Assembly (NCBI RefSeq): GCF_014692495.1
Contig: NZ_JACOIJ010000001.1
Coordinates: 124,001 to 188,000 of the forward strand
Direction: 5' to 3'
Source of the DNA: Sphingobacterium litopenaei
Lineage (GTDB): Bacteria; Bacteroidota; Bacteroidia; Sphingobacteriales; Sphingobacteriaceae
DNA: 64,000 nt
Positions 9,419-19,604 of the stretch are shown in pieces; position 1 is the stretch's first letter, and every line of letters starts with the position of its first letter. A program made the position numbers and the translations under genes. A model generated the notes under the pieces. It had not been told where the DNA came from and did not search any database. It was given only the letters and a program-made list of their open reading frames with translations.

Positions 9419-11188
9419 TTATTCCCAACCATTATTTTGATATAGATTATTAAACTTGATCGTTTCCGATTGCGGTATAGGGCCGTAGAGCATATAGCTT
9501 TGATACGTACGAGTCTCTACTGTAATAGGCGTATAATTTCCGCTAACTAAGTCGATCCCACGCGCTGTAGTATTTAGATCTTCTTTCCATCTTCTGAGAT
9601 CCCAAAAGCGGAAGCTTTCAAAACTTAATTCAATTCGACGTTCATTTCTGATCAATTGTCTCATTTTATCTTTATCCGTTTTGCATTCTTCGAGATACGC
9701 ATCATTATTAGTCAACCCAATACCCGCTCTTCTGCGAATAGCTTTTATAACATCATAAGCCGAGAAACTATGTGTGCCAGTTCCAGTTGGTCCCCAAGCT
9801 TCATTTGCAGCTTCGGCGTAAGTTAAATACATTTCAGTATATCTGATTCTTGGCAGATACCTACTTTTGTTGCTTGTACTGTTTGGATTTCTATTTACAT
9901 CCATTCTCAATCGTTTCTTCATATAATACCCTGTTCTGGTAGAAGTCTCTCTATTGTTTAGGGCATCTACTGTAGTAGATTGACTAGTGGTGTAAATAGG
10001 CGTATTATTTATACCAGCTTGTGCACCATTATAAATGATATAATGTGTAAGGCGAGGATCTCTGTTGGCATAAGGATTTGCAGCAGTAAATCCACTATTC
10101 GCGTGATTAATAGGATAACCATTCACCATTGGAAAAGCATCCACTAGGTTTTGAGTAGGATTGATAAACCCATTTCCAAATAGGCTAGGAGGTAGGTTTT
10201 GTGCTTCCTGATCTCCGTTATTGGTTTGTATATTCTCTCTCCAAATGATCTCAGGTGGGTTATTTCCTTGAGATAACCCATCAATTTCTCCTTGGTTATT
10301 GTAGAATGTATGACCGTTTGCTGGAAGTGCATTAGCACCACCTTTGTAATTAATGATTTCTGCTGCTGCATTGGCTGCTGCTTCCCACGAAAAATTATTA
10401 CTTGCGTGTTGGAATGCTGGACTTGCGGCAAGCAATGCTGCTCTAGCTTTGAAAGATTTTGCAATTAATCCATTAAACAATTGGCGGCTGTGTGTACCCA
10501 TTACCCTACTGTAATTTCCTGGACTATTGGTTACGTTTCGGAATTTCTCTGGAATCTGATTGGCATTGTTTATATCATTATATTCCATTGGAAGATAATA
10601 TTCCGCACTATCCAAATCTGTTAATATTTGGTTAATACAGTCTTTGAAGCTTGCTCTTGGGATATTAAAATCGCTGGTCGAAGTTTGGTATTCTTTAATA
10701 AGAGGAACACCTAATAATTCGCCATTGGAAGCAATACCACCATGATTACGAACTAAGTAATACATGTATAAAGCGCGTAAACCAAATGCTTCTCCACGTA
10801 GACGCATATTGAATAGCTTGGCAACTTCTGGATCATTAGCCCAATTTACTTTCTCCGAATTGGCCAAAAATAAGTTTAGGTATAATAAAGAACCATAACC
10901 TGTATTCCAAAAATTCAAAGGATTATAAGACGCTGTCCATGAGCCCGTCGCGATTTGTAGATATTCATTTGTGCGGACATTCGTCACAGCATCATCGGTA
11001 GCTACATCGCTGTTGTTGTAATATGTCGGGATCGTTCTATACGTTGTATTTAAGAAGCCCTGTGCAAATCGGGAATCATCATACATTTGATCTTCCGATT
11101 TTAGATTTTCAGGATCTGGCTCAAACCACTTTTTACAGCTAACAAAAGAGAGAGCACATAATCCTAAAATAAATATTTTGATTTTCAT
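9419..11188 (-). CDS. SusD/RagB-family surface glycan-binding lipoprotein (second SusD of operon A)
   Basis: A 589-residue SusD homologue with lipobox FVSC (Cys18) and the opening CKKWFEP. SusD landmarks include the helical N-terminal half with RGEAFGLRALYMYYLVR and the C-terminal block with ERRIELSFESFRFWDLRRW. It differs clearly from the first SusD of the same operon in length and spacing of motifs, as XusB and XusD do. It starts 22 bp after the SusC at 11211 and is expected to pair with that transporter. Xylo-oligosaccharide binding is inferred from the locus. Confidence 0.95.
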   Translation of the reverse strand: MKIKIFILGLCALSFVSCKKWFEPDPENLKSEDQMYDDSRFAQGFLNTTYRTIPTYYNNSDVATDDAVTNVRTNEYLQIATGSWTASYNPLNFWNTGYGSLLYLNLFLANSEKVNWANDPEVAKLFNMRLRGEAFGLRALYMYYLVRNHGGIASNGELLGVPLIKEYQTSTSDFNIPRASFKDCINQILTDLDSAEYYLPMEYNDINNANQIPEKFRNVTNSPGNYSRVMGTHSRQLFNGLIAKSFKARAALLAASPAFQHASNNFSWEAAANAAAEIINYKGGANALPANGHTFYNNQGEIDGLSQGNNPPEIIWRENIQTNNGDQEAQNLPPSLFGNGFINPTQNLVDAFPMVNGYPINHANSGFTAANPYANRDPRLTHYIIYNGAQAGINNTPIYTTSQSTTVDALNNRETSTRTGYYMKKRLRMDVNRNPNSTSNKSRYLPRIRYTEMYLTYAEAANEAWGPTGTGTHSFSAYDVIKAIRRRAGIGLTNNDAYLEECKTDKDKMRQLIRNERRIELSFESFRFWDLRRWKEDLNTTARGIDLVSGNYTPITVETRTYQSYMLYGPIPQSETIKFNNLYQNNGWE

Positions 11189-11210
11189 AATTTCCTAATT
11201 TTAATAAGAC

Positions 11211-14063
11211 CTAAAAAGATGCTGTAAATCCTAAATTATAGAAGCGATTTTGCGGCGCAGAACCGAAATTTGTTTCCATCATTTTACGCTCTTTGGAAAT
11301 AACTAAAAGATTGTCTCCGTTTACATAAACGCCCATTTTCTTCACTAATGAAGAATTTCTGAAAAATTGCTCACCCAAATCGTATGTAAACTGTACTCTT
11401 GTTAAATTGAAGCGATTATTATCATACATCCAGAAGGTAGAATTTTGGAAATTGTTCGCGCTACTGGTACTTGTCAAGCGTGGATAAGTGGCCGTTTGTG
11501 CAGTACTTTCTGTCCATCTATTCAATACTACATCAGAGTATTTATTCAGACCGCGTACCCAGTAATAAGAGTTGTTTTTAAACCCAATAGCACCATGAAT
11601 ACCTGAACCCATAGCAAAGAATGTAAGGTTTTTGTACTTCAAGGTAAGGTTGACACCATAACTTAATGGATTTGCAGACCAGCCATTGTGGCCCAATTCG
11701 ACTTGATCTCTTGCGTCTACAATACCGTCTTCATTTACATCTCTGTATTTGATATCACCAGGCTTTAAAGTACCACCGAAAGTTTGTCTTGCATGGTTGT
11801 CAATTTCTTCTTGAGATTGAAAGAAACCTTCTGCTATATATCCAAAATAAGCATCCAATGGTTTACCAACACGGTTTTGATAACTGTATTCGTACGCTTC
11901 TTCTCTGCGAATTACTTCTGAATCGTATACCATTCCCACAATTCCTATATTGTACGAGAAGTCACTGATCTTATTATTAAAGTTCAAGAAGAAATCTACA
12001 CCAGTACGCATTTCCTCACCAAAATTGAAGTTTGGAAGAAAGTCACCTTGTCCAGTAAAATAAGAAGGGAATAAGGTAGAACCTCTCGATAATAAACCCT
12101 TGATATTTTGCTTGAAGTAATTAGCATTCAAATGAATTCTATTTCCAAAAAAAGAAGACTCCAAACCTAATCTGATTTCGTCACGATTAACAAAAGTAAG
12201 ATTCGGATTGGCACCTCTACCAGACATTGTAGTATAACCTCCACTGGCACCATCTCTCCAAGTAAACCAACCACCAAGGCCTTCTTGATTACCAAAATTT
12301 CCCGCATACAGATAATGTCCATTGATGTCTAAGTCTTGTTTCAATGAAGCGTAGCTACCTGTAACGATTAAATTATTGATAAACGAAGCATTATCTTTGA
12401 TAAAGCTTTCTTCGCTCAAGCGCCATCCTAAAGTTCCTGTAGGAGAAAAACCTCTTCTTTTATTTTCTGGAAGCTTACTCGAATGAACCACATTTCCATT
12501 GAAATTTAAGTAGTATTTATGCTTGAAATTATATCCAAAATGCATCCCTAAATTGGTGTTGCGGAAGGGGTGGTATTCACTACCTCCATCCGTATCTGGA
12601 TCACTGGAATATTGAGAAATATATCCAAAACCTACCAATTTAGCGCTCACATTGTGATGATCATTAAATTTGCGTGCGTAATCTAATTGAGAAATTGATG
12701 TTAATGTTTGATCGTACAATGACGTTCCGATGAACTCATTAGTACTGTTTCCATCATTTCCGAATTTTTGAAGACTTTTAATCACCTCTTTGCCATCAAT
12801 GGTCACCCATTCTGGTTGATAAGTAGCATAAGGAACACTATAACCTTCGGTATAACGTGTGGTATAGTCCATACTAAATTGTGATCTAAAAGATAAACCT
12901 TGTGTGATACCACTCAAATCCGCTTTTGCAGCTACATTAAACATAAATGTTCTATGTTTATTCTTGATGTAACCTGAAGCCATCATTTGGGACAATTGGT
13001 TGGTTTGGATTGTCGAAAGACCACCTAAAAGATATTTTCCATCTATAATATTATTCGAGTTTTTCACAATGATTTGCAACTCTTCATTCTCTGGATCCAA
13101 CATATCGATTGGCACGTAGGGATGAAACCAGTCGTTATTAGGTCGGAAGCTACTTGCCATTCCCCAAAAATCGCCACGTGCATAATATTGGTCAGTCATG
13201 ATCGCTACGGCGTCTGTGGATGCATTTAACCAATCGGTTAATTTCATATCCACGTTAGAACGCACATTGAGTGAAAAATCATTGTTTTTGTCTGCCACAC
13301 CATATTTCAAAATATTATTATTGTAAGATAAGCCCACATTTGTGTAGTATTTGGTGCGTTCATTACCACCGCTTATTTCGGTAGTAAGATCGGACTTGTA
13401 GCTAAACTTTCTTAAAAAATCATCCGAATAGAAATTTAAATCTGGATAGCGATAGGGATTAGTACCCAAAGCTGTGTTGTAAATTTCTTCTTGCGTATAT
13501 TTCTCTGCGAGACCATCGTTGCGAAGTGCTTCATTGTACAAGCCCATGTATTCCGCAGCATTCAAATAGGTAGGGTAGGATTTTGGAACAAAAATCCCTG
13601 TATTCAACCTGAAATCCACACCTAATGGTTTTTGTGTACCTCTTTTGGTCGTAATCAATACCACACCACGAGAACCCGCAGATCCGTAAAGTGCTACACT
13701 ACTCGCATCTTTAAGTACAGAGATGGATTCAATTTCATTTAATCTTACATCAGAAGCGCGACGTTCTACACCATCGATTAATATCAATGGAGCTTGTCCC
13801 CAAATATTACCTGTGTAACCACTTATTAAGCTCTGAAGATTATCTAGACTATATGTACTAAAGCTTTTATTAAGAAGTTCTGTTATGTTTATTGCCGATA
13901 CAGCACCTACTATGTCTTTTTTCTGAATACTTCCAAAGGCAACATTGACAAGACTATCTTCAGATGCTTGTGGTATGTTCAATTTATCTTGTCCATTGGA
14001 AGTAGAGACTTTTATAGAGAGTGCTAAAAGAATCCAACAAACTTTTATGTTATTTTTTATCAT
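11211..14063 (-). CDS. SusC/RagA-family TonB-dependent transporter lacking the regulatory-like N-terminal domain (second SusC of operon A)
   Basis: A 950-residue SusC about 100 residues shorter than its operon partner. After the signal peptide (ending near NGQD) it lacks the carboxypeptidase-regulatory-like domain and goes to a modified TonB-box region (VNVAFGSIQKKD), then the plug (LILIDGVERR, VLKDASSVALYG, VLITTKRG) and the barrel, ending GFTASF. It should form the outer-membrane channel partnered by the SusD at 9419. The truncated partner at 1-985 has the same shortened N-terminus, so this is a conserved feature of the second-position transporter and not a broken gene. It lies 19 bp after the SusD at 14083. 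Confidence 0.94.
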   Translation of the reverse strand: MIKNNIKVCWILLALSIKVSTSNGQDKLNIPQASEDSLVNVAFGSIQKKDIVGAVSAINITELLNKSFSTYSLDNLQSLISGYTGNIWGQAPLILIDGVERRASDVRLNEIESISVLKDASSVALYGSAGSRGVVLITTKRGTQKPLGVDFRLNTGIFVPKSYPTYLNAAEYMGLYNEALRNDGLAEKYTQEEIYNTALGTNPYRYPDLNFYSDDFLRKFSYKSDLTTEISGGNERTKYYTNVGLSYNNNILKYGVADKNNDFSLNVRSNVDMKLTDWLNASTDAVAIMTDQYYARGDFWGMASSFRPNNDWFHPYVPIDMLDPENEELQIIVKNSNNIIDGKYLLGGLSTIQTNQLSQMMASGYIKNKHRTFMFNVAAKADLSGITQGLSFRSQFSMDYTTRYTEGYSVPYATYQPEWVTIDGKEVIKSLQKFGNDGNSTNEFIGTSLYDQTLTSISQLDYARKFNDHHNVSAKLVGFGYISQYSSDPDTDGGSEYHPFRNTNLGMHFGYNFKHKYYLNFNGNVVHSSKLPENKRRGFSPTGTLGWRLSEESFIKDNASFINNLIVTGSYASLKQDLDINGHYLYAGNFGNQEGLGGWFTWRDGASGGYTTMSGRGANPNLTFVNRDEIRLGLESSFFGNRIHLNANYFKQNIKGLLSRGSTLFPSYFTGQGDFLPNFNFGEEMRTGVDFFLNFNNKISDFSYNIGIVGMVYDSEVIRREEAYEYSYQNRVGKPLDAYFGYIAEGFFQSQEEIDNHARQTFGGTLKPGDIKYRDVNEDGIVDARDQVELGHNGWSANPLSYGVNLTLKYKNLTFFAMGSGIHGAIGFKNNSYYWVRGLNKYSDVVLNRWTESTAQTATYPRLTSTSSANNFQNSTFWMYDNNRFNLTRVQFTYDLGEQFFRNSSLVKKMGVYVNGDNLLVISKERKMMETNFGSAPQNRFYNLGFTASF

Positions 14064-14082
14064 TTTATCAACAGTTTAAATT

Positions 14083-16023
14083 TTACCAACCAGGATTCTG
14101 TGAAAAACCTTCGTAAATATTTACATCAGATACTATGAATGGAAACCAGTAGTGTCTTTTTTCATATTTTCTTTCGAAGATTGTATACTGTCTGTAATTC
14201 AGTACTCGAGCGTTTCTTGGGTCTGCGTACACTTGCTGATCTGGCATACCTCTATCAAAATGAATCCCCATTTTGTACACGTAAGGTTTTTCAGTTAATA
14301 AAAGCCAACGTCGAAGATCATTGAAACGATGTCCTTCGAAAGAAAGTTCTACTGCTCTTTCTCTTCTGTATTCCGAACGGAAAGCATCTTGTGAGGCTAA
14401 GAATTTGGGTGCTACATGACCTACATTTAATCCCGGTCTATCACGTATGATATTGACAGCATCTACAGCAGTCTTGTTGTAATTCGATGATTTACCTGTA
14501 GGAGAATTATAACCTTCTGAAGCTGCCTCTGCATACATCAAATACACATCCGCTAATCTCATGAAACTTAAATACATGACGTTGTTGTCCATATATCCTT
14601 CCCAATCGTTGGATAGGCGTGAGATATATTTAGCGAGCATATAACCTGTAATAGGAGCTCTATGTGTATTACCCGGGTCGGTTCGGAAGAGACCTTGAGT
14701 ATGCAAACTTGCATATTGTCTTCTGTGGTCGTTACCTACGTAGCTACCATTGTTAACGACTTTCTCCCCATCTATCATGATGTCGTGATAAAATCTAGGA
14801 TCTCTGTCTTTCCAAGGAAAGTTTGGATCATAACCAGACTCCGCATCAGGTTGAGATGGGTTGGTCATATTGATCGGTAAACCATTGGCCATGCCGTAAT
14901 TATCTACATAGTTGGCCGTAGGATAGGCTTTTATACCTCTGGCTATAATGGTATAAGGACGGTAATCCGTAGATTGATTCCATCTGAAACGACCATTTGA
15001 TTCCGCATGATTTTCAAGCATAATAGCTTCGCGGTATCTTTTTTCTGTACCACCTTCCTGTACACTTATAGCACCTGGAATAGCTCCATTTTGTGCGAAC
15101 GTGTAGAAAATTTTAGAATAATGTTCAAACGGTATTAAGGAATATCTTCCTGTTGATTCACAAATTTGTAATGCCTCACCAAGCGCTTCAGCAGCTCTTT
15201 TACAGAAGTCAGCATTATAGGTACGGCTACCGGTTGATTCTTCATTCATCAATGGACTTCCCGCGTATAACAGGTTTTTGCCTAAGAAAGTTAATGCCAT
15301 AATTTTGTTCGCTCTGCGATCATTATTTCCTCTGGTAGCAGCTCCTGCTGCAATTTGATCCCAATCCACAGGCAATAAATCAGCGGCTTTACGTAAATCT
15401 TCGGCTACTTTTTCAGCTGTTTCTTGATAATTTAAGCGTTGCACTCTTGGTGGCTCTGCTGGTGATAAGGCAACATCAATATAAGGTAAACCTCCCCAAT
15501 ATTGCATCAGCATAAAATGAAACCAGCCTCTAAAAAAGTACAATTGACCTTCAATCAATTTTTTCTCTTCTGGAGTCGCTTCAAGTAATAAATCCAGGTT
15601 CGCTAATCCGATATTAGCTTTGCGGATTCCATACCAAGATAATCCCCACAAGTTTCCTTTATCACCTCTGTTGTTACTTGTTGGATTTCCTCCTGTTTTG
15701 AACCATGATCCAAATATTGCCGTGTTCCATGCCCAGTAATCACCATGATCTACGTTATAAGCAAATAAGCGGTTATCGCCCATTTCCCATAGTTCATCTT
15801 CCCCAAAATTCCAGTTATTGTGAGAACCAATAGCTGTTACCAAGGGCACACAATTGTAAAGTTCTTCGACGAAACCCTGAAAATTTCTATAACTTTCAAA
15901 AGCTTGTGTTTCGTCAATATCTGCTAATGGGGATTTATCTAAATATTTTTTACAAGAAGTTATTCCTAAGATTATCGAAACAATCAAAAAGGGAAAAACT
16001 AACTTTTTTATATAATTCTTCAT
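14083..16023 (-). CDS. SusD/RagB-family surface glycan-binding lipoprotein (first SusD of operon A)
   Basis: I prefer the ATG at 16023 (646 residues) over the one at 16032. It leaves a 12-bp gap to the SusC stop, like the 11-bp gap in operon B, and begins a clean lipoprotein signal (MKNYIKK, lipobox GITSC). SusD landmarks are CKKYLDKSP at the mature N-terminus, RGWFHFMLMQYWGG in the helical half and YRRERAVELSFEGHRFNDLRRW near the C-terminus. It is the counterpart of the SusD at 1013-2914. It binds oligosaccharides at the cell surface as lid of the SusC encoded just upstream; xylan specificity is inferred. Confidence 0.94.
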   Translation of the reverse strand: MKNYIKKLVFPFLIVSIILGITSCKKYLDKSPLADIDETQAFESYRNFQGFVEELYNCVPLVTAIGSHNNWNFGEDELWEMGDNRLFAYNVDHGDYWAWNTAIFGSWFKTGGNPTSNNRGDKGNLWGLSWYGIRKANIGLANLDLLLEATPEEKKLIEGQLYFFRGWFHFMLMQYWGGLPYIDVALSPAEPPRVQRLNYQETAEKVAEDLRKAADLLPVDWDQIAAGAATRGNNDRRANKIMALTFLGKNLLYAGSPLMNEESTGSRTYNADFCKRAAEALGEALQICESTGRYSLIPFEHYSKIFYTFAQNGAIPGAISVQEGGTEKRYREAIMLENHAESNGRFRWNQSTDYRPYTIIARGIKAYPTANYVDNYGMANGLPINMTNPSQPDAESGYDPNFPWKDRDPRFYHDIMIDGEKVVNNGSYVGNDHRRQYASLHTQGLFRTDPGNTHRAPITGYMLAKYISRLSNDWEGYMDNNVMYLSFMRLADVYLMYAEAASEGYNSPTGKSSNYNKTAVDAVNIIRDRPGLNVGHVAPKFLASQDAFRSEYRRERAVELSFEGHRFNDLRRWLLLTEKPYVYKMGIHFDRGMPDQQVYADPRNARVLNYRQYTIFERKYEKRHYWFPFIVSDVNIYEGFSQNPGW

Positions 16024-16035
16024 AATTAACATGTT

Positions 16036-19000
16036 TTAAAAGGTAATATCTAGACCTATGTTGTAACGTCTTACTGTTGGATAAGCTCCTCCAGACGAAC
16101 CAGCCGCGAAATTAGATTCCCTGTCATCAGGCATCTTCGTCCACAGAAGCAAATTGTTTCCATTCAAATAGAGTCTACATGCATTTAACCCAAGTCTATT
16201 AATGGTTTGACCTTTAAACGTGTAAGCTAACTCTGCATTCTTAAGTCGTACATATGATCCATCGTATAGGTATCGTGTACCTTCACCGCCAAAAGGAATA
16301 GCCGATGAGTATCTTGGCAATGGTACTTGTCCACCACCATTTTCTTTTGTCCAATATGTACCTTCTACGTAGGCTACATTGGAGCCAGAATACGTGTTGA
16401 ATGTAGGAAATGTAACCTCACGTGTCACATTATTCACTGCATAGAATTGTAAGAAGAATGAAAGGCCTTTGTATTCTGTACCAATACTTGCATTATATGT
16501 ATTTCTTGGAGATCCAGAATACTCATAAGGTGTAGAGTCAAAACGGTCAATTATACCATCTGCATTAAAATCTATGATATTATAATCTCCAGCCAGCTTC
16601 ATGTTATCATTAGAAGTACGTGTTGTACTTCCATAGATATCATCCCATGACTCCAGAAAGCCATGATTTAAATATGCTCTGTACTGTCCCAGCTGTGTGC
16701 CTTGTTGCTTTTGATAGTCAGGCAATAATGCAGGATCATCTCTAAACAAAATTGTATTTTTTGCATAGGTCATACTGGTGTTCGCCCAAACGCGCCAGCC
16801 TGATGCAAAACGATGATTCAGATTTAATGTAATTTCGTATCCTTTACCTTCTACACTGCCCAAATTGGCGATAGGGGCAGACTGACCAAAATAAGATGGA
16901 ACGGCTCGCGAGCCACCCGAAATTAAGATATCAGTTCTCAGATCTTTGAAGAAGTCTAAATCACCTGATATCAACCCATTGAATAATGAGTATTCAATAC
17001 CAAAATTTTTCTTTTCGACTTTTTCCCATGAAATATAAGGGTTACCCAAAGTACTAATGCGATAGAAGGTATATGGTGTATTTTGTAATGGACTTCCCAT
17101 TTGGGTATTACCACCAAAAGCCCATTGGTCATTATATAACCAGCGACCACCCCCGCTATCATCACCAATTTTACCCCAAGAAGCGCGTAGTTTAAGGTTT
17201 TTGATAAATTTAACGTTCTCCATGAATTTTTCATTCGTGATTACCCATCCAGCTGCAAATGAAGGGAAGAAGTCAAATCTATAATCTGGTCCAAATTTTT
17301 CAGAACCGTTGTATGCTCCGTTTGCTTCGAATAAATAGCGTCTGTCATAATCGTAAACAGTACGGAAAACCCAGTCTTCACGATAATGTGCAAACTCGCT
17401 TCCGCGTGCATATTTTTCACGAAGAAATACTCCTGTAGCACTGATATTATGCTTATCAATGGAGGTCGCATAATTTAATTGACCTGAATAGTTGATACGT
17501 CTATAAGTCGCACCTTTGTCCACTGAACCACTTTGATTACTCCATCGAATCATATCCATTTGGTCCATATTTGTCGATAAATCGATTGGATCAAATATTA
17601 TATTTCCTGAATCCGGATCTATCCATTTCTTTACAGGTTGATTAGGATCCGTTACCCCACGACCATTTTCTCTAAAAGAGTTGTCGATAGAATAATTAGC
17701 TCTAAAAGTCAAACCTGGTACAAGAACTTTTAAATCCTGATTTAAGGTGAAATCTGTTGTTAACTGTGTTTGAGTACTTTTTTCGGCGCCTGAGAATGCT
17801 AAGATGTACATGGAGTTTGGTACATCATAATCACGTTGTGGATAATATCCCCACGTTCCATCAGAATAGATTGGACGCATCGCATCTGGAGCAGTTCTAT
17901 AAACCGAAGTCCAGAATCTTCCATCATTTCCGCCAACGCCAAATGGATATTGTCTTACGCCATTAGAGCCAAATAATTTGGTAGAAAGTTTTGTTGTTTT
18001 CGAAAGGGTAAAATCAAGGTTACTACGAACATTTAACCTGTCGTATCTAAAATTGGATTTATATCCTCTGTTATTCTCAAAAGTCTTGAATAAATCACCT
18101 TCGCCCACGTAATCTACAGAAGCAAAGTATTTTACAATATCACTACCACCTTGTACATTGACATTCGCCCCATATGAGGTTGCATATTCGCGAAATAATT
18201 CTTTTTCCCAATCGGTGTTTGGATATCTATCCCATTCCTCATCATTGAGCGGGTAGCGGTATTTTAATAATATTTCTTCAGGTCTGATGTGTGACCAAGA
18301 GGTTGGTAATATCATTAATTCATTCTCCACTACACGATTACGTAAAGATAAAGCATCATACGAATCGTATTTTTCAGGAAGTTTTGAAGGAACCTTGGCT
18401 GTAGAATTTACTCTTCCACGAATGGTTGCTTTTCCTAATGATCCTTCTTTGGTTTTAATTAATATTACACCGTTAGCACCTTTTACCCCGAAAACGGCTG
18501 TTGCAGAAGCATCTTTTAGTACCGATATACTTTCGATAGAACCAATATCGATAGTTCCAATAGGACGTTCGATTCCGTCTACAAGAATAAGTGGAGAGCT
18601 ATTGTTCCAAGATGTTTGCGCGCGAATAAGTATTTGTGGATCTTCACCTCCAGGCATACCCGTGGAAGTTGTGGTCACAAGTCCGGGCAAATTTCCTGTT
18701 AAGGCCATACCAAGATTAGTAACACCACCTGTACGTTCTAATACTTCGCCAGTGGTCTGTGTGATAGCGCCTACCACACTTTCTTTTTTCTGCGCACCAT
18801 ATCCCACAACGACAGTTTCTTCGATATCAATAGCTGATTCTTGTAGAAAAATCTCGATAGTGGATTGATTTTCAACTTTGTATTCTAATGGTCGATATCC
18901 TACCATTGAGATGTTTAATGTATTTTTGCCTTGCGGAAGGGTTATCGTAAATAATCCTCCAGCTTTGGTAGTGGTCACCGTATTGGCACCTTTCACTCTA

Positions 19001-19185
19001 ATAGAAACTCCTTCTAAAGCTTCATTATTCTCAGTTCTAACAATTCCTTGCACAGTACGACTTGGTTGTGCATTAAGAATTAAAACGTTACAGATCGTGA
19101 AAAGCAGAAAAAATACATAGGGTAATGATAATCCCCATATTTTTTTCCAATGCCATATGAACCTGATAGTAAATTTTATCATCAT
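16036..19185 (-). CDS. SusC/RagA-family TonB-dependent transporter (first SusC of operon A)
   Basis: A full-length 1049-residue SusC. A long signal peptide (MMIK, HWKKIWG, ending near LNAQ) is followed by a carboxypeptidase-regulatory-like domain (about 44-120, starting QGIVRTENNEALEG), a TonB-box-like ETVVVGYG, a plug with LILVDGIERP and VLKDASATAVFG, and the barrel ending YNIGLDITF. It is first gene of operon A and divergent from the hybrid regulator gene. It shares the unusual long N-terminus and most of its sequence with the SusC at 2926-6093, which points to duplication of the transport module. Role: TonB-driven import of xylo-oligosaccharides (substrate inferred). Confidence 0.96.
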   Translation of the reverse strand: MMIKFTIRFIWHWKKIWGLSLPYVFFLLFTICNVLILNAQPSRTVQGIVRTENNEALEGVSIRVKGANTVTTTKAGGLFTITLPQGKNTLNISMVGYRPLEYKVENQSTIEIFLQESAIDIEETVVVGYGAQKKESVVGAITQTTGEVLERTGGVTNLGMALTGNLPGLVTTTSTGMPGGEDPQILIRAQTSWNNSSPLILVDGIERPIGTIDIGSIESISVLKDASATAVFGVKGANGVILIKTKEGSLGKATIRGRVNSTAKVPSKLPEKYDSYDALSLRNRVVENELMILPTSWSHIRPEEILLKYRYPLNDEEWDRYPNTDWEKELFREYATSYGANVNVQGGSDIVKYFASVDYVGEGDLFKTFENNRGYKSNFRYDRLNVRSNLDFTLSKTTKLSTKLFGSNGVRQYPFGVGGNDGRFWTSVYRTAPDAMRPIYSDGTWGYYPQRDYDVPNSMYILAFSGAEKSTQTQLTTDFTLNQDLKVLVPGLTFRANYSIDNSFRENGRGVTDPNQPVKKWIDPDSGNIIFDPIDLSTNMDQMDMIRWSNQSGSVDKGATYRRINYSGQLNYATSIDKHNISATGVFLREKYARGSEFAHYREDWVFRTVYDYDRRYLFEANGAYNGSEKFGPDYRFDFFPSFAAGWVITNEKFMENVKFIKNLKLRASWGKIGDDSGGGRWLYNDQWAFGGNTQMGSPLQNTPYTFYRISTLGNPYISWEKVEKKNFGIEYSLFNGLISGDLDFFKDLRTDILISGGSRAVPSYFGQSAPIANLGSVEGKGYEITLNLNHRFASGWRVWANTSMTYAKNTILFRDDPALLPDYQKQQGTQLGQYRAYLNHGFLESWDDIYGSTTRTSNDNMKLAGDYNIIDFNADGIIDRFDSTPYEYSGSPRNTYNASIGTEYKGLSFFLQFYAVNNVTREVTFPTFNTYSGSNVAYVEGTYWTKENGGGQVPLPRYSSAIPFGGEGTRYLYDGSYVRLKNAELAYTFKGQTINRLGLNACRLYLNGNNLLLWTKMPDDRESNFAAGSSGGAYPTVRRYNIGLDITF

Positions 19186-19425
19186 AGCATTTATGTTTGA
19201 AATTTAATTGGTTATTTTTTGGAATAGGTCGATGATAATTGGTCAATTATCTATGATTAGCTTGAAATCTATTTTTCACTAATCATTACAAAATTCCCTT
19301 AGCTACTGTCTAAGTTTTTCACATAATTTGTTCTCATAACACGGTTTAGTTTTTAGGCATAAAAACTTACAGGCGCAGATTCATTGCAGCTGGTTAAGTT
19401 AATTAATTTGTTTTCCGATTTTCGG

Positions 19426-19508
19426 TTTATAATTGTATATCAAAGTTACTTGTGGGGCTATTCGGGAGCTAGCAAGAATGTCAAAATGACGGATAAGAAT
19501 GTTTAATC
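19426..19508 (-). promoter_or_regulatory. Promoter and paired direct-repeat operator of operon A
   Basis: Minus-strand TAACTTTG (19448-19441) fits the TAnnTTTG -7 element. The 20 nt at 19426-19445 are identical to 6367-6386 of operon B. Two AAGAATGT repeats at 19474-19481 and 19495-19502 are 21 bp apart. The first begins 33 bp from CAAAG, the same spacing as at operon B, while the bases between core and repeats have diverged. No -33 TTTG is visible, as expected for an activator-dependent promoter. The likely activator is the adjacent hybrid two-component protein. Confidence 0.78.
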
Positions 19509-19592
19509 GATAAGCTAAAATTATGTTTTTGAGGGAGTATTATTCGTTTGCAATTTTTTATTTAATATCTTAGAATACATTTACCATGTGCG

Positions 19593-19604
19593 ATCACATG
19601 TGAT
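19593..19604. promoter_or_regulatory. Perfect 12-bp palindrome upstream of the regulator gene
   Basis: ATCACATGTGAT is a perfect palindrome located 32 bp before the preferred ATG of the hybrid regulator. It could be an operator for a dimeric repressor or activator, for example in feedback control. A short palindrome can also arise by chance and no second copy was noticed, so this is only a candidate. Confidence 0.25.

Noticed and set aside
18287..18868. 193-codon plus-strand frame
   Set aside because: Exactly antisense to the plug region of the SusC at 16036-19185; its composition is a shadow of that gene, and a similar shadow (5408-5710) occurs in the paralogue.
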